In this document: positions 44,777 to 53,985 of the stretch, piece by piece
How positions within the stretch are numbered: position 1 is the stretch's first letter
Layout: every line of letters starts with the position of its first letter
Assembly: GCA_017466405.1 (NCBI GenBank)
Contig: JAFTUF010000052.1
Location: forward strand, 34,053 to 98,052
Reading direction: 5' to 3'
Length of the DNA: 64,000 bases
DNA from: Bacteroidales bacterium
Lineage (GTDB): Bacteria; Bacteroidota; Bacteroidia; Bacteroidales; F082
Notes under the pieces: model-generated
Database searches by the model: none
What the model saw: the letters and a program-made list of their open reading frames with translations, nothing else
What the model was told of the DNA's origin: nothing
Made by a program: the position numbers and the translations under genes

Positions 44777-47311
44777 TTAATATTCCATCTCGCCGCTTCC
44801 ATCGCTTCCTTCGAAGCTGTCGCCTCCACCGCTAGAAGGTCTTCTCTTCTGTTGCTGTTGGTTGATGCGGTAGTTGAAGTTAAGTGTTATTGAAGTTGTG
44901 CTCCATGTGCTTTCGCTGTATTGCCAGAAGTTGTCGCCCCACGACTCGCCTCCATGTTGACGGCTGCCAAAGACGTCACGGATATTAAGAGAGATGGTAG
45001 CGTTCTTGTTAAACACGTCGCGTGAGGCAGCAAAGTCGCACCAGTAGTTGGCGTCGCGATAGCCGAGAGGCTCTTCATGAGGTCCCATATAACGTCCTGT
45101 AAGTTGCAAGTCGCAAACATTCTTGATTCTAAACTTCGAGACAAGACGAGCGAAAGTATTGTATGAGTCTGTCACATAATGTCTGTTGTTCCAATCACCT
45201 ACGGTATTAGATTTAAAGAAGTTGATGCTACCGTTTATGTTCCACCATTTGAAGATGTCTAATGAGGCAACGAGTTCAACACCATAATCATCGCTGATAC
45301 CGAAGTTCTCTGGACGGCTGTAAGAAACGTCGCCTATAACAGTGGTGAAATGACGAATCACATCGGTGCTGTGACGATAATACGCTGTGAAGTTGATATT
45401 TCCTTTTTCCCAGAAACGAAGATAAGAAATCTCGTAGCTGTCGGTATAGACAGGTTTCAAGCCAGGGTTACCAGTTCTGATGTTACGGTCGTCGTTGAAA
45501 GAATTGAAAGGAGCCATCTGTCCGTACCAAGGACGACGGATACGACGTGCGTAACTTGCCTGCACCTGATCTACTTCTGTCAAAGAATAGTTGAGGTGTG
45601 CCGTAGGGAAAATGTCAGAATATCTCTGGTCGTTTCTTTGGTCGGTGTTTTTGAGATAAGTGTCGATGAGCGTAAACTCGTAACGCAATCCCACTTGTCC
45701 TGAGAAGCGGCCGAACTCTCTTCCGTAGCTACCATACAAAGCAGCTACCTGTTGATTGTAATCAAAATCGTGAGTGTAGTCTCCGAGAATAGAATCGTTT
45801 TCCGTCACCATCATATTATTATTTATCCAGCGTCCTGTATATTTACCGCCGAGCTCAACTACTGAGAGTCCGTAACGATGAACGAAATCTACTGTAGCCT
45901 GAAGGTTTTGCTGATTCTCCTGTGCTTGAGTATATTGGTTTATAGCCAAAGAAGGGATATTGTTATCCATATCTTCCTGTGTCAAAAATTCTGCGTCAAC
46001 GATGTCGGACCATTCGGTGTCGGAGTTGGAGAAATAACGCACCGATGCCTTGAGAGAATTATCTTTAGAACCGAAATATTTGTCGTAAGAGAGAGTATAT
46101 TCCATCATAGGTCTCTCGTTGAACCAGTCTTCCGTACGTCTCGAGAAATTCTGCAAACCTTCAAATGGGAAGTTGTCGATATAAGTCACGCTTGGAGTGT
46201 TATGACCGTCCGACTGGCGATACATTGCGCTGAAAGTCAAGATGTCGTCATCGGTGAAATAATAATCGAATCCTCCTCTAATGTTATGACCTTTTCTGTT
46301 ACGATTACGATAAGTATATTGTTCTGTTATCTGAGTAGCGTCGTCATGATTGCCGAGTGTAGGGTCGTAACCATATAAACCTTCGTAATATTCTGTAATG
46401 GTATAGCCGTCGCTGATGTCATCGCGATAGTTGAAGTTATAGTTAGCGAACACATTGAATTTCTTGAATCTATAATTAAGGCTTGCGCCTAAGCCTGTCT
46501 GGAATGGGAAATCTTCTTTAAAGAACTTCTCGCCCCATTGCACTGGGAAACCTCCGCGGAAATCGACGGATGCGTTGAAGCCTTTTCTCTTGTCTTTTTT
46601 CAGAACTATATTGATGATACCTGCTGTACCTTCAGCGTCGTATCTTACGGAAGGGTTTGTCACGACTTCAATTCTCTCAATCATATCAGCTTGAAGGCTG
46701 CGGAGAGCGTCTTGTGTGCTGACGCCAGCGAGACCCGACACCTTGCCATCGACGAGAATCTGAACGCCGTCGTCACCTCTGAGGCTGACATTACCTTCAA
46801 CATCGACATTGACAGAAGGAATATTATCGAGAACTTCTATGGCGTTTCCAGCGGTGCTGCTCACGTCTTTACCTACGTTAAAGACACGTTTGTCGAGAGT
46901 CATCGTCATCGTGCTTTTCTCAGCAACGATTTCAACCTCATCGAGCAAAGCCGAGTCAGGATACATCGTTATCTTTCCAAGAGCAATAACGTCTTTAGCA
47001 TTCTTGATGTTGATATTTATCGTCTTCGATTCATAACCCATAAACTGCACAACTATATAATATTTTCCAGGCTTCGCATTCAAGGAAAAAGCCCCGTTCA
47101 TATCAGTGATGACACCCGTTACCAAAGTTGAGTCTTGGGAATGAAAAAGACTGATGGTAGCATATTCGAGCGGACCATCAGTCTCATTATCTATAACTAT
47201 TCCTTTTATCTCAGCATCTAGAGGTGAAGCGACACCTGACTCTGTAGCGTTTAATTCAATAGAGAATAGTAAAGTTGCAATAATAAAAAATAATGATGTT
47301 AACTTTTTCAT
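44777..47311 (-). CDS. TonB-dependent-type outer-membrane beta-barrel protein
   Basis: 844 residues: signal peptide (1-22), carboxypeptidase-regulatory-like domain (about 32-115, IKGIVIDNETDGPLEYATISLF), a TonB plug-like domain (about 135-235, VLDNIPSVNVDVEGNVSLRGDDGVQILVDGK, MIERIEVVTNPSVRYDAEGTAGIINIVLKK) and an OMP_b-brl_3-type barrel. This class (outer-membrane beta-barrel family near PF14905) is common in Bacteroidota; substrates are unknown. It ends in a Ser/Gly-rich tail (RRPSSGGGDSFEGSDGSGEMEY) beyond the last strand, which is odd for a barrel. Monocistronic. Confidence 0.9.
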   Translation of the reverse strand: MKKLTSLFFIIATLLFSIELNATESGVASPLDAEIKGIVIDNETDGPLEYATISLFHSQDSTLVTGVITDMNGAFSLNAKPGKYYIVVQFMGYESKTININIKNAKDVIALGKITMYPDSALLDEVEIVAEKSTMTMTLDKRVFNVGKDVSSTAGNAIEVLDNIPSVNVDVEGNVSLRGDDGVQILVDGKVSGLAGVSTQDALRSLQADMIERIEVVTNPSVRYDAEGTAGIINIVLKKDKRKGFNASVDFRGGFPVQWGEKFFKEDFPFQTGLGASLNYRFKKFNVFANYNFNYRDDISDGYTITEYYEGLYGYDPTLGNHDDATQITEQYTYRNRNRKGHNIRGGFDYYFTDDDILTFSAMYRQSDGHNTPSVTYIDNFPFEGLQNFSRRTEDWFNERPMMEYTLSYDKYFGSKDNSLKASVRYFSNSDTEWSDIVDAEFLTQEDMDNNIPSLAINQYTQAQENQQNLQATVDFVHRYGLSVVELGGKYTGRWINNNMMVTENDSILGDYTHDFDYNQQVAALYGSYGREFGRFSGQVGLRYEFTLIDTYLKNTDQRNDQRYSDIFPTAHLNYSLTEVDQVQASYARRIRRPWYGQMAPFNSFNDDRNIRTGNPGLKPVYTDSYEISYLRFWEKGNINFTAYYRHSTDVIRHFTTVIGDVSYSRPENFGISDDYGVELVASLDIFKWWNINGSINFFKSNTVGDWNNRHYVTDSYNTFARLVSKFRIKNVCDLQLTGRYMGPHEEPLGYRDANYWCDFAASRDVFNKNATISLNIRDVFGSRQHGGESWGDNFWQYSESTWSTTSITLNFNYRINQQQQKRRPSSGGGDSFEGSDGSGEMEY

Positions 47312-47356
47312 ATAATTTTAAAAATACACTGTTAATAACTCGTTTTTTTGGTAGCG

Positions 47357-47364
47357 CAAAATTA
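47357..47364 (-). promoter_or_regulatory. TAnnTTTG -7 box of the barrel gene
   Basis: TAATTTTG on the minus strand, 45 bp before the ATG. The rest of 47365-47570 shows nothing recognisable. Confidence 0.55.
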
Positions 47365-47574
47365 CAAAATTTATGCCATCAAAACATCGCTATCTAACAA
47401 TGAAACAAGGGGTTTTTGAAACTTTCAAGTCTGAAACGAAAAAAAAGACGATTCAACTTACTTTTTTTAAGAGTGACGAATGAGAAGCTTGTCTCTTTTG
47501 AATGTCACAATAAATATTCAGTCAGAGGTTAAGAAATCTTCAATATACGAACCAATCTTCCTATATAACATAAA

Positions 47575-47657
47575 AATACATTTTTCAATATAAAATCAGC
47601 GCGCAAAAATACACTTTTCAATATAAAAACACAAGTAAAAAATACATTTTTCAATAT
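47575..47657. repeat. Three 33-bp direct repeats downstream of priA
   Basis: ATACAYTTTTCAATAT occurs at 47576, 47609 and 47642, exactly 33 bp apart, with partly conserved flanks (AAAA before, TAAAATCAG or TTTTATCAG after). The last copy ends just before the priA stop codon. Looks like an iteron/operator array without its gene. Confidence 0.82.
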
Positions 47658-47661
47658 TTTA

Positions 47662-50184
47662 TCAGATAGGATCGACATCGACTTGTATCCTCACCGATTT
47701 AAACTCAGTGTTATGTTTGAAGTCTTCTATGACGTTCTTTATATAATCTTTGACTTTGTTGGAATATAAGTCTTTGTTGATTTTTATCATCATCTGTTTG
47801 ATGTAAAGATTCTTCACTCGAGAGACTACAGGATATTCAGGTCCGAGGAAATTCTCTTTAAAAGTCTGACGGAACACTTTTGCTAAAGCATCAGCTGCTT
47901 TGTTGAGTTTGGTACTGTCGGCGTCTTTCACCTTTATTAATATAAGACGTGAATATGGAGGATAGTTGAACTGACGGCGCGTCGGCATCTGCTCTTCATA
48001 GAAACGTACATAGTCGTGGCTCATCACATTAAGAATCACGGGATGCTGAGGCTGGAAGGTCTGTATTATCACCTTACCCTTCTCGCCTTTTCTTCCGGCG
48101 CGACCGCTCACCTGTTCCATCAGCTGGAAGCTTCGCTCGTAGGCTCTGAAGTCGGGGAAGGTAAGCATATTATCGGCATTCAGCACACCAACGACTTTCA
48201 CCGAGTCGAAGTCGAGACCTTTGGTGACCATCTGCGTTCCAACAAGAATATCGGTCTCTTTATTTTGGAACTGTTCGAGAATATATTGATAGCTGTTTTT
48301 TGTTCTGGTAGTGTCTAAATCCAATCGTGCGCTGCGTGCTTCGGGGAAAACGACTTTCAAGTCATCTTCGATGCGTTCTGTACCGAAGCCGTGCATCTTA
48401 AGGTCGGTGCTTCTGCACGAAGGACATTCCGTAGGCACGTTAGCGGTATAACCGCAGTAATGACATTTCAGTATGTTTTGGTTTTTGTGATAAGTCAGGC
48501 TGACATCACAGTTGATACACTGAGGGATATAATTGCAATGCTCGCATTCTATTCTTAAAGAGAAGCCTCGTCGGTTCTGGAACAGAATGACTTGATTTTT
48601 CTCTTCGAGGGTTTTATTCATAGCATCGACGAGTGTCTTTCCGAAGTTAGCCTGCATCATCTTACGTCGCATCTCCACTCGCAGGTCATCGACGATGATG
48701 TCGGGCATCTCCACCCCGCCGTAGCGTTCTGTCAGCGAGACAAGATGATATTTATTCTGACGCGCGTTATAATAAGACTCGAAAGATGGAGTAGCAGAGC
48801 CGAGCAAGAGGCGAGCGTGGAAGGTTCTTGACATAACGACGGCGAGGTCGCGAGCCGAATAACGCGGCGCCGGGTCAATCTGCTTGAACGAGCTGTCGTG
48901 TTCCTCATCGACTATTATCAAGCCGAGATCGGTAAAAGGCAAGAACACTGCCGAACGCGAGCCGATGATGATTTGGTATTTTGAGTCTCCGAGTCTCCGA
49001 GTCTCCGAGTCTCCAAATCTCTGAGGTTCTGAGGTTCTGAAGTTTATCACTTGTTGCCATATCTCTACGCGTTCGTTATTGTCGTAACGAGAGTGATATA
49101 CTCCTACCCTGTCGCCGAAATATTTCTTCAACCTATTGATAATCTGCTCCGTCAAGGCTATCTCCGGAAGCAGATAAAGAACCTGCTTTCCTTCATCGAT
49201 GGCTTCTTGTATCAGCTTGATATAAATCTCCGTCTTGCCACTTGCCGTCACGCCATGCAACAAAACGCATTTGTCTTCTTCAAAACCTTTATGTATCTCA
49301 TCGAAAGCAGCCTGTTGTTTCTCCGTCAGCACTATAGACGACACATCGGTGAGAGCCTTATAATCTTTCAGGCGGCTTATCCTTTTCTGATAAGTCTCAA
49401 AGACGCCTTTCTCCACCAAAGCCGAAAATATTGAAGACGAAGCGTTTGCTTTTTTCAACAAGTCAGAAACAAGAACATCGTTATCGACGGAGCCACCTAA
49501 CACGATAAAAGCCATCAAGAGTTCGAGTTGCTTATAGGCTCTCTTTGAAAGATTATCCATCAGCTCGTGCATCTTCTCTTCTTCACGATATTCGTTCGAC
49601 AATCTCACAAAGCGTTCATATTTCGCCTTATATTTCTGTTGAAGCTCTTCCTGCATCACGATGATTTTCTTCTCTATCATCGTCTTGACAAGAGGCATCA
49701 CTTTTTTATAGCCTATTATCTTGCTTACCTGCGTCAGCGTAAGTTCCGGCTGGATATTAAGAGCTTCTACTATAAGGAACTCGTTATCGCTCAGCGTCTC
49801 GCTGTCCATCACATAATCTTCGGAGAGCATAATCTTCGACTCGCTGGAGAGTTTCAGCGCCGAAGGCAGAGCTGCCTGCATCACCTCACCGAGATGACAC
49901 AGATAATAAGAAGAAATCCAATTCCACAAAGAGAGCTGAGTCTCATTTATAACAGCGTCATCGTCGAGTATGTCGATAAGATATTTTACGTTGGAATAGT
50001 CAGGGACGTTGGTGCCAACAGATACTATCAATCCCGACATTATCTTGGTCTTACCGAACTGCACTATGGCGCGGCATCCCACCCTCGTCTTCTGATTCAG
50101 TTCAAAAGGAACGCGGTAGGTGAAGGTACCCGGCAATGGCAGTGGCAGCAATATCTCGGCAAACAACGTTATTCTTTCTTCCAT
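47662..50184 (-). CDS. priA: Primosomal protein N' (replication restart helicase)
   Basis: PriA reloads the replisome at stalled forks. 840 residues: N-terminal DNA-binding domain, Walker A LLHGVTASGKTEIY, DEEH box IIVDEEHDSSFKQ, helicase motif GSATPSFES, an eight-cysteine zinc region (CEHCNYIPQC...CPSC, about 540-585) and motif V/VI GTQMVTKGLDFDSV and QVSGRAGRKG. Between EIWQQVIN and YQIIIGSRSAVF is an extra stretch (FRTSEPQRFGDSETRRLGDS) absent from, for instance, E. coli PriA. It is encoded by GAGTCTCC/GAGGTTCT repeats at 48982-49041. All helicase motifs are intact. Confidence 0.97.
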   Translation of the reverse strand: MEERITLFAEILLPLPLPGTFTYRVPFELNQKTRVGCRAIVQFGKTKIMSGLIVSVGTNVPDYSNVKYLIDILDDDAVINETQLSLWNWISSYYLCHLGEVMQAALPSALKLSSESKIMLSEDYVMDSETLSDNEFLIVEALNIQPELTLTQVSKIIGYKKVMPLVKTMIEKKIIVMQEELQQKYKAKYERFVRLSNEYREEEKMHELMDNLSKRAYKQLELLMAFIVLGGSVDNDVLVSDLLKKANASSSIFSALVEKGVFETYQKRISRLKDYKALTDVSSIVLTEKQQAAFDEIHKGFEEDKCVLLHGVTASGKTEIYIKLIQEAIDEGKQVLYLLPEIALTEQIINRLKKYFGDRVGVYHSRYDNNERVEIWQQVINFRTSEPQRFGDSETRRLGDSKYQIIIGSRSAVFLPFTDLGLIIVDEEHDSSFKQIDPAPRYSARDLAVVMSRTFHARLLLGSATPSFESYYNARQNKYHLVSLTERYGGVEMPDIIVDDLRVEMRRKMMQANFGKTLVDAMNKTLEEKNQVILFQNRRGFSLRIECEHCNYIPQCINCDVSLTYHKNQNILKCHYCGYTANVPTECPSCRSTDLKMHGFGTERIEDDLKVVFPEARSARLDLDTTRTKNSYQYILEQFQNKETDILVGTQMVTKGLDFDSVKVVGVLNADNMLTFPDFRAYERSFQLMEQVSGRAGRKGEKGKVIIQTFQPQHPVILNVMSHDYVRFYEEQMPTRRQFNYPPYSRLILIKVKDADSTKLNKAADALAKVFRQTFKENFLGPEYPVVSRVKNLYIKQMMIKINKDLYSNKVKDYIKNVIEDFKHNTEFKSVRIQVDVDPI
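48982..49041. repeat. In-frame degenerate repeat within priA
   Basis: GAGTCTCC (8 bp) four times, then CTGAGGTT/CTGAGGTT (about 9 bp). The words resemble the intergenic GAGTTACT family. Confidence 0.82.
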
Positions 50185-50188
50185 CGTA

Positions 50189-51529
50189 TCAATGCGATAA
50201 AACAGTCTTCACTCCGATAAGCTGATCATAGTTCTGCGTCGGGTTGAAAAGATATAGGTAAATAGTATATTCATTCTTCGTCTGCCAGAAGTTACCTGCA
50301 ACTGTCGCCACATCAGCTGTCGTTTGCCCTTTTTCCTTGACGGCATAGATATAATCGTAATAGCCTTGTTTTAATAAAAGATTGAGAGAATAGCCCTTAC
50401 GTTCAAAGTCGTATGTCATCTTGTTCTTCTCGTTCAAGTTCCAGTCGGTAATAGCTCCCATGACATAAACATCTTGATTCTGCATAACAGGAGCCCAATC
50501 TAAGAAAAACTCCACCATGACATAGTCGGCTTCTATAGCTGCATTTCTGTCGTCACGTTCTAAATAAATAATTTTCTCACCAAACAAATCCTGCTCATCA
50601 ACGTATGCATAAAGGTTTCTCCTTTGATCGTTATATAAAGTGACTACGTAATAATCATTCGACATCACCACCGAACGTGTCTGTTCGGGAAGGTTATGAA
50701 GGTTGCTCGTATTGAATCTTCTGTATTGGTTTCCTGAGTTAAAGACAGTCTTGGTATTATTCTCGTACGAGAGATAATCGGGATAGACGTATGTAGGTTT
50801 CAAGCCTGTGACAGCATTATCCCAGCGTCCGTTCTGCTGAATAGTGACATTAGAATATTGTTCCGCCAGAGAATTAAAAATATCAGGATAAGAGATTGTC
50901 ATCTCGAGCTGCTGTTTATCAGTACCGAGACTTAAGTCGAAAGGATAACGAGGTATGTTAACGTTGATATTCGCCATGTCATCGACAATCATAAAACGAC
51001 GCGTAAAATAAATGTTCTCTGGTGTGAGTTCATTCTCGAAGACGATAAGGAGATAGTTTCCCGAAATCTTAGGAATCATATCTTCTGTTGGAAACACCAA
51101 GTCGAAGTGAACATAATCGACCATAGTGTTGAGAGAAAAAGAATAATTCTCTATATCGTCGGAGCTGAAGCCATCGAGATATTCTATCTGCTGTATGTCG
51201 GATTGCTGCGTCCAGTCGTTATTACAATGGACGAAAGTGTAATACATATAAGGAGCGTCATTAGAAAAGACATCGAACTGCAGATGTAGCTTTCCCATCA
51301 TATCGTTAAGATGGATTATCGGCTTTACCAAAGAATCTGCCACAGGATGAAGAAGAACTGTCTGCACCTTATCGTTATAATTCTTATCGGAATATGACTG
51401 CAACTGCTGTGCGTTGAGCGAGATTGATATTATAAGAAAAGATATTAATGCTACGAGTTGTGAGCTACGAGCTGTGAGCCTTAAGCTTTTATCTTTCGTC
51501 ATTTGACTTTTATATGTAATCGTCTTCAT
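50189..51529 (-). CDS. Exported DUF5103 protein
   Basis: 446 residues from ATG 51529, a Bacteroidota-specific secreted family (DUF5103) of unknown function. It has a hydrophobic signal segment LVALISFLIISISLNA-Q, but 25 residues precede it (MKTITYKSQMTKDKSLRLTA and following), an overlong N-region encoded by short repeats. The body is beta-rich, with YMYYTFVHCNNDW, FTRRFMIVDD, VYVMGAITDW (a carbohydrate-binding-like turn) and a YDYIYAVKEKG strand near the C-terminus. It lies 4 bp upstream of priA in one operon. Confidence 0.82.
   Translation of the reverse strand: MKTITYKSQMTKDKSLRLTARSSQLVALISFLIISISLNAQQLQSYSDKNYNDKVQTVLLHPVADSLVKPIIHLNDMMGKLHLQFDVFSNDAPYMYYTFVHCNNDWTQQSDIQQIEYLDGFSSDDIENYSFSLNTMVDYVHFDLVFPTEDMIPKISGNYLLIVFENELTPENIYFTRRFMIVDDMANINVNIPRYPFDLSLGTDKQQLEMTISYPDIFNSLAEQYSNVTIQQNGRWDNAVTGLKPTYVYPDYLSYENNTKTVFNSGNQYRRFNTSNLHNLPEQTRSVVMSNDYYVVTLYNDQRRNLYAYVDEQDLFGEKIIYLERDDRNAAIEADYVMVEFFLDWAPVMQNQDVYVMGAITDWNLNEKNKMTYDFERKGYSLNLLLKQGYYDYIYAVKEKGQTTADVATVAGNFWQTKNEYTIYLYLFNPTQNYDQLIGVKTVLSH
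51451..51478. repeat. 14-bp direct repeat in the DUF5103 signal peptide
   Basis: CTACGAGTTGTGAG and CTACGAGCTGTGAG in tandem (minus-strand coding). Next to it (51489-51515) are TCTTTCGTCATTTGACTTTT words of the promoter-linked kind. Confidence 0.8.
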
Positions 51530-51547
51530 GGTGTTATTTTTTGTTTT

Positions 51548-51555
51548 CAAAGGTA
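51548..51555 (-). promoter_or_regulatory. TAnnTTTG -7 box of the DUF5103-priA operon
   Basis: TACCTTTG on the minus strand, 18 bp before ATG 51529. It overlaps the TTG that would start the longer frame, excluding that start. Confidence 0.65.
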
Positions 51556-51612
51556 ATCATTTTTAACAAAACAAACCACCACGATAAATGATTAATTTTA
51601 GGAGACAAAAAA

Positions 51613-51700
51613 AGACGTGTCAATCACATTCTTGTTGATTTTTTATTGTTCAGACGCATCAATGTGTGTTTATCTTTAAGGTACCATTGATACGTCTCTA
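51613..51700. repeat. Dispersed hairpin repeat, copy E (one and a half units)
   Basis: AGACGCATCAATG pairs with CATTGATACGTCT (51652-51697). An extra left arm AGACGTGTCAATCACA begins at 51613. Followed by CAACTTTCAA, which contains the apbE stop codon. Confidence 0.82.
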
Positions 51701-51714
51701 CAAATTTTCAACTT

Positions 51715-52677
51715 TCAATTATAAAACCCTTCCTTCACCTCGTTTCCATCTAAATAGATAAAATACGCTTTGACATTTTCTTGTGTCTCGAGTATTTCCA
51801 TCGCATTCTCCATTCCCACCACCATACATATTGATGCGAGGCAGTCGGCCCAAGCTGTGTTGTCGCATATTACTGTTGCGCTCAGCAAATTATTTTCCGA
51901 TGGATAGCCCGTCTTCGGATTCAGGCTGTGCGAATAACGTTTGCCGTTCTTCTCCACATATTTTCTGTAGTTACCTGAAGTCACTATGCTTTGATTGTTA
52001 AGTTCCACTATCTCCTGAACTATTCTCTCCGAGTCTTTAGTCGCGGCAGGTTTCTCAATTCCGACTTTCCAAGGTTCGTCATTTGGCTTGCTGCCTCTTG
52101 CCATTATCTCGCCACCGACATCGACCAAGAAATTATTTACATTATTAGAGAGAAGAAACTCACCTATCATATCGGTAGTATATCCTTGAGCCACAGCGTT
52201 GAAATCTAAAGTCATATTAGGATTTGCCTTAACGACTCTTCCGTTTTCTATCTTGACCTTACGATAATCTACGAGTTGTCTCAACGAATCGACGATAGCA
52301 GGTGTCATTTCCATTCCTTCTTTGTAGTGAAATCCCCAGGCAGATACTAAAGGTCCCACCGTCGGGTCGAAGAGACCGTCTGTGAACTCGGCAGCCTCCA
52401 TCGCATAATTGAAGTTGTCTATAAAAATCTGATTCAGCTCGACATCTTCATTACGATTCACTTTTCTTATCATAGAGTTCTCGTCCCAGAGTGAGAGAGT
52501 GTTTTCTATCTCCTTGAAGATGGAATCGAAGTCGGAGCTGAAGTCGCGGTTCTGCTCGTCATAATAAATTATCGAATAATAGGAGCCCTGTGTCGTTCCA
52601 AAAAATTGCCGCTTCTCGACAGAGTCGCAACTCGACAAGAAGCAGCATGAAAACAAAATTAAAAACCATCTTTTCAT
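51715..52677 (-). CDS. apbE: FAD:protein FMN transferase (ApbE) lipoprotein
   Basis: ApbE attaches FMN covalently to threonines of Nqr/Rnf subunits. 320 residues, lipobox C17 (FLSSC). Motifs: GTTQGSYYSIIYY, WDENSMIRKVN, TDGLFDPTVGPLVSAWGF, LDFNAVAQGYTTDMI, FLVDVGGEIMARG, and the metal/FAD region SHSLNPKTGYP with TAWADCLASICMVVG. Its ATG follows directly on the stop of the preceding gene, so it ends a three-gene operon (54486 to 51715). An NqrM-like gene is nearby at 54689-54901. Confidence 0.96.
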   Translation of the reverse strand: MKRWFLILFSCCFLSSCDSVEKRQFFGTTQGSYYSIIYYDEQNRDFSSDFDSIFKEIENTLSLWDENSMIRKVNRNEDVELNQIFIDNFNYAMEAAEFTDGLFDPTVGPLVSAWGFHYKEGMEMTPAIVDSLRQLVDYRKVKIENGRVVKANPNMTLDFNAVAQGYTTDMIGEFLLSNNVNNFLVDVGGEIMARGSKPNDEPWKVGIEKPAATKDSERIVQEIVELNNQSIVTSGNYRKYVEKNGKRYSHSLNPKTGYPSENNLLSATVICDNTAWADCLASICMVVGMENAMEILETQENVKAYFIYLDGNEVKEGFYN

Positions 52678-53973
52678 TTAAAATTTTACCTCTCTGATTA
52701 ACAATCCCGGATACAAGTCGCGACCGTTTGTCACTTTAAAAAATGTTCCCTCGAGTTCCGAATTTGGTGCGCCGTCTTCCAAAGCCATATAACGATTATC
52801 CCATATCATACCTTCCACAGGAACTAAGGCTCCTACTTTCTTATATTTCATCGTTCCATCAGAAGACTCTACAGCCTCAAGCACTTCATATTTGGAGTTA
52901 GTATTAACACCTTCTTTCAAACCTATCTTAGCAATGACATAACCATTCTCATCTATGCCATAGATAGGCTCTTTTATTCTGAACTCTTCATAATTCCTCT
53001 GAAGCTTAACGATACTCTCGTCCATAGTACGATACATGACTATCTTGATAAGCTGCGACAAATCATATCTTCCTACCATCACAGTCTGACCGCATATCGC
53101 CTCCTGAGTCCCGATGTAAGTCAGGGTATAATTGGCGTCGTTCCATGCTTGGAATTTTGCCTCGTCGTAATAATTCTCGTCGAGATAATAGTTTTCGTAG
53201 AAGAAGTCGTTATCGCTTTGTTGCCAGTTTAATCTATAAAGATGAGTCTGAATCTTGACGCGGAATCCTTCATAATCATCGACGATGTCGGCTGTCGATC
53301 TCGACAAATCATTGACGCTTTTGCCTAATTCGTTATAGCTATCGTCGCCTGTTGATGACGCCATGACCTCGCCAACACCCTGAAGTATCTCACCGAAGAT
53401 TTTCATTCCTTCCGACACTTTCTTGTTACGTTCTCCTTTGTCGATATATACCACATCATGCGCAAGCACGAAAGTGTTACCGATGAGGTCGGTACCAGAG
53501 TCCATCAAGATAGACTTACCTCTTTTCGTGAGCTCCGACATCTCCATATTTTCCGTCGATGCTCCTTCTAAACCTCTGCGATATATCAGTTCCATATTGC
53601 AATAGCCCGTGCTGTCGTTTCTGTTAAACCACTTTGCCACAAGCTCATTAGCGATATCGCTATCCATCATAAACTTATCTATCTTCTTGAACTTGGCGTA
53701 TTTCTTTCCTTTGGTAGCAACGACATCGACAGGCAAGGAATGGTCGTTGAATTTCTCTGAGGTAGGGCGACGATAATACGTATCGAGTATTTCCTCAGCG
53801 TATTTCTGGTCGTTGTGATAAATCAATATGTTATGCCATGAACTACGATGATAGGTAGTGTTCATATCGGCGGTTCTCTTTCCCTTGCCCAATGATTGTT
53901 GAGCTATAGTATCTTGTGCAGAAAGCTGACACGCAAAAGATAGTGCTAATATAAGAGCTGAAACTTTCTTCAT
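52678..53973 (-). CDS. Exported protein of unknown function
   Basis: 431 residues with a signal peptide (1-19, FACQLSA-Q), no membrane helix and no motif I recognise. Residues 30-75 contain SWHNILIYHNDQKYAEEILDTYYRRPTSEKF, and the C-terminus ends in GRDLYPGLLIREVKF. The start is ATG 53973; an ATG two codons upstream is equally in frame. It lies between a small lipoprotein and apbE with 12-bp and 0-bp spacing. Likely periplasmic; no function can be given. Confidence 0.75.
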   Translation of the reverse strand: MKKVSALILALSFACQLSAQDTIAQQSLGKGKRTADMNTTYHRSSWHNILIYHNDQKYAEEILDTYYRRPTSEKFNDHSLPVDVVATKGKKYAKFKKIDKFMMDSDIANELVAKWFNRNDSTGYCNMELIYRRGLEGASTENMEMSELTKRGKSILMDSGTDLIGNTFVLAHDVVYIDKGERNKKVSEGMKIFGEILQGVGEVMASSTGDDSYNELGKSVNDLSRSTADIVDDYEGFRVKIQTHLYRLNWQQSDNDFFYENYYLDENYYDEAKFQAWNDANYTLTYIGTQEAICGQTVMVGRYDLSQLIKIVMYRTMDESIVKLQRNYEEFRIKEPIYGIDENGYVIAKIGLKEGVNTNSKYEVLEAVESSDGTMKYKKVGALVPVEGMIWDNRYMALEDGAPNSELEGTFFKVTNGRDLYPGLLIREVKF

Positions 53974-53985
53974 AAACAAATCATA

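Noticed and set aside
46538-47131. Plus-strand ORF opposite the barrel gene
   Set aside because: Lies wholly in the coding sequence of a clear receptor gene and has no family features.
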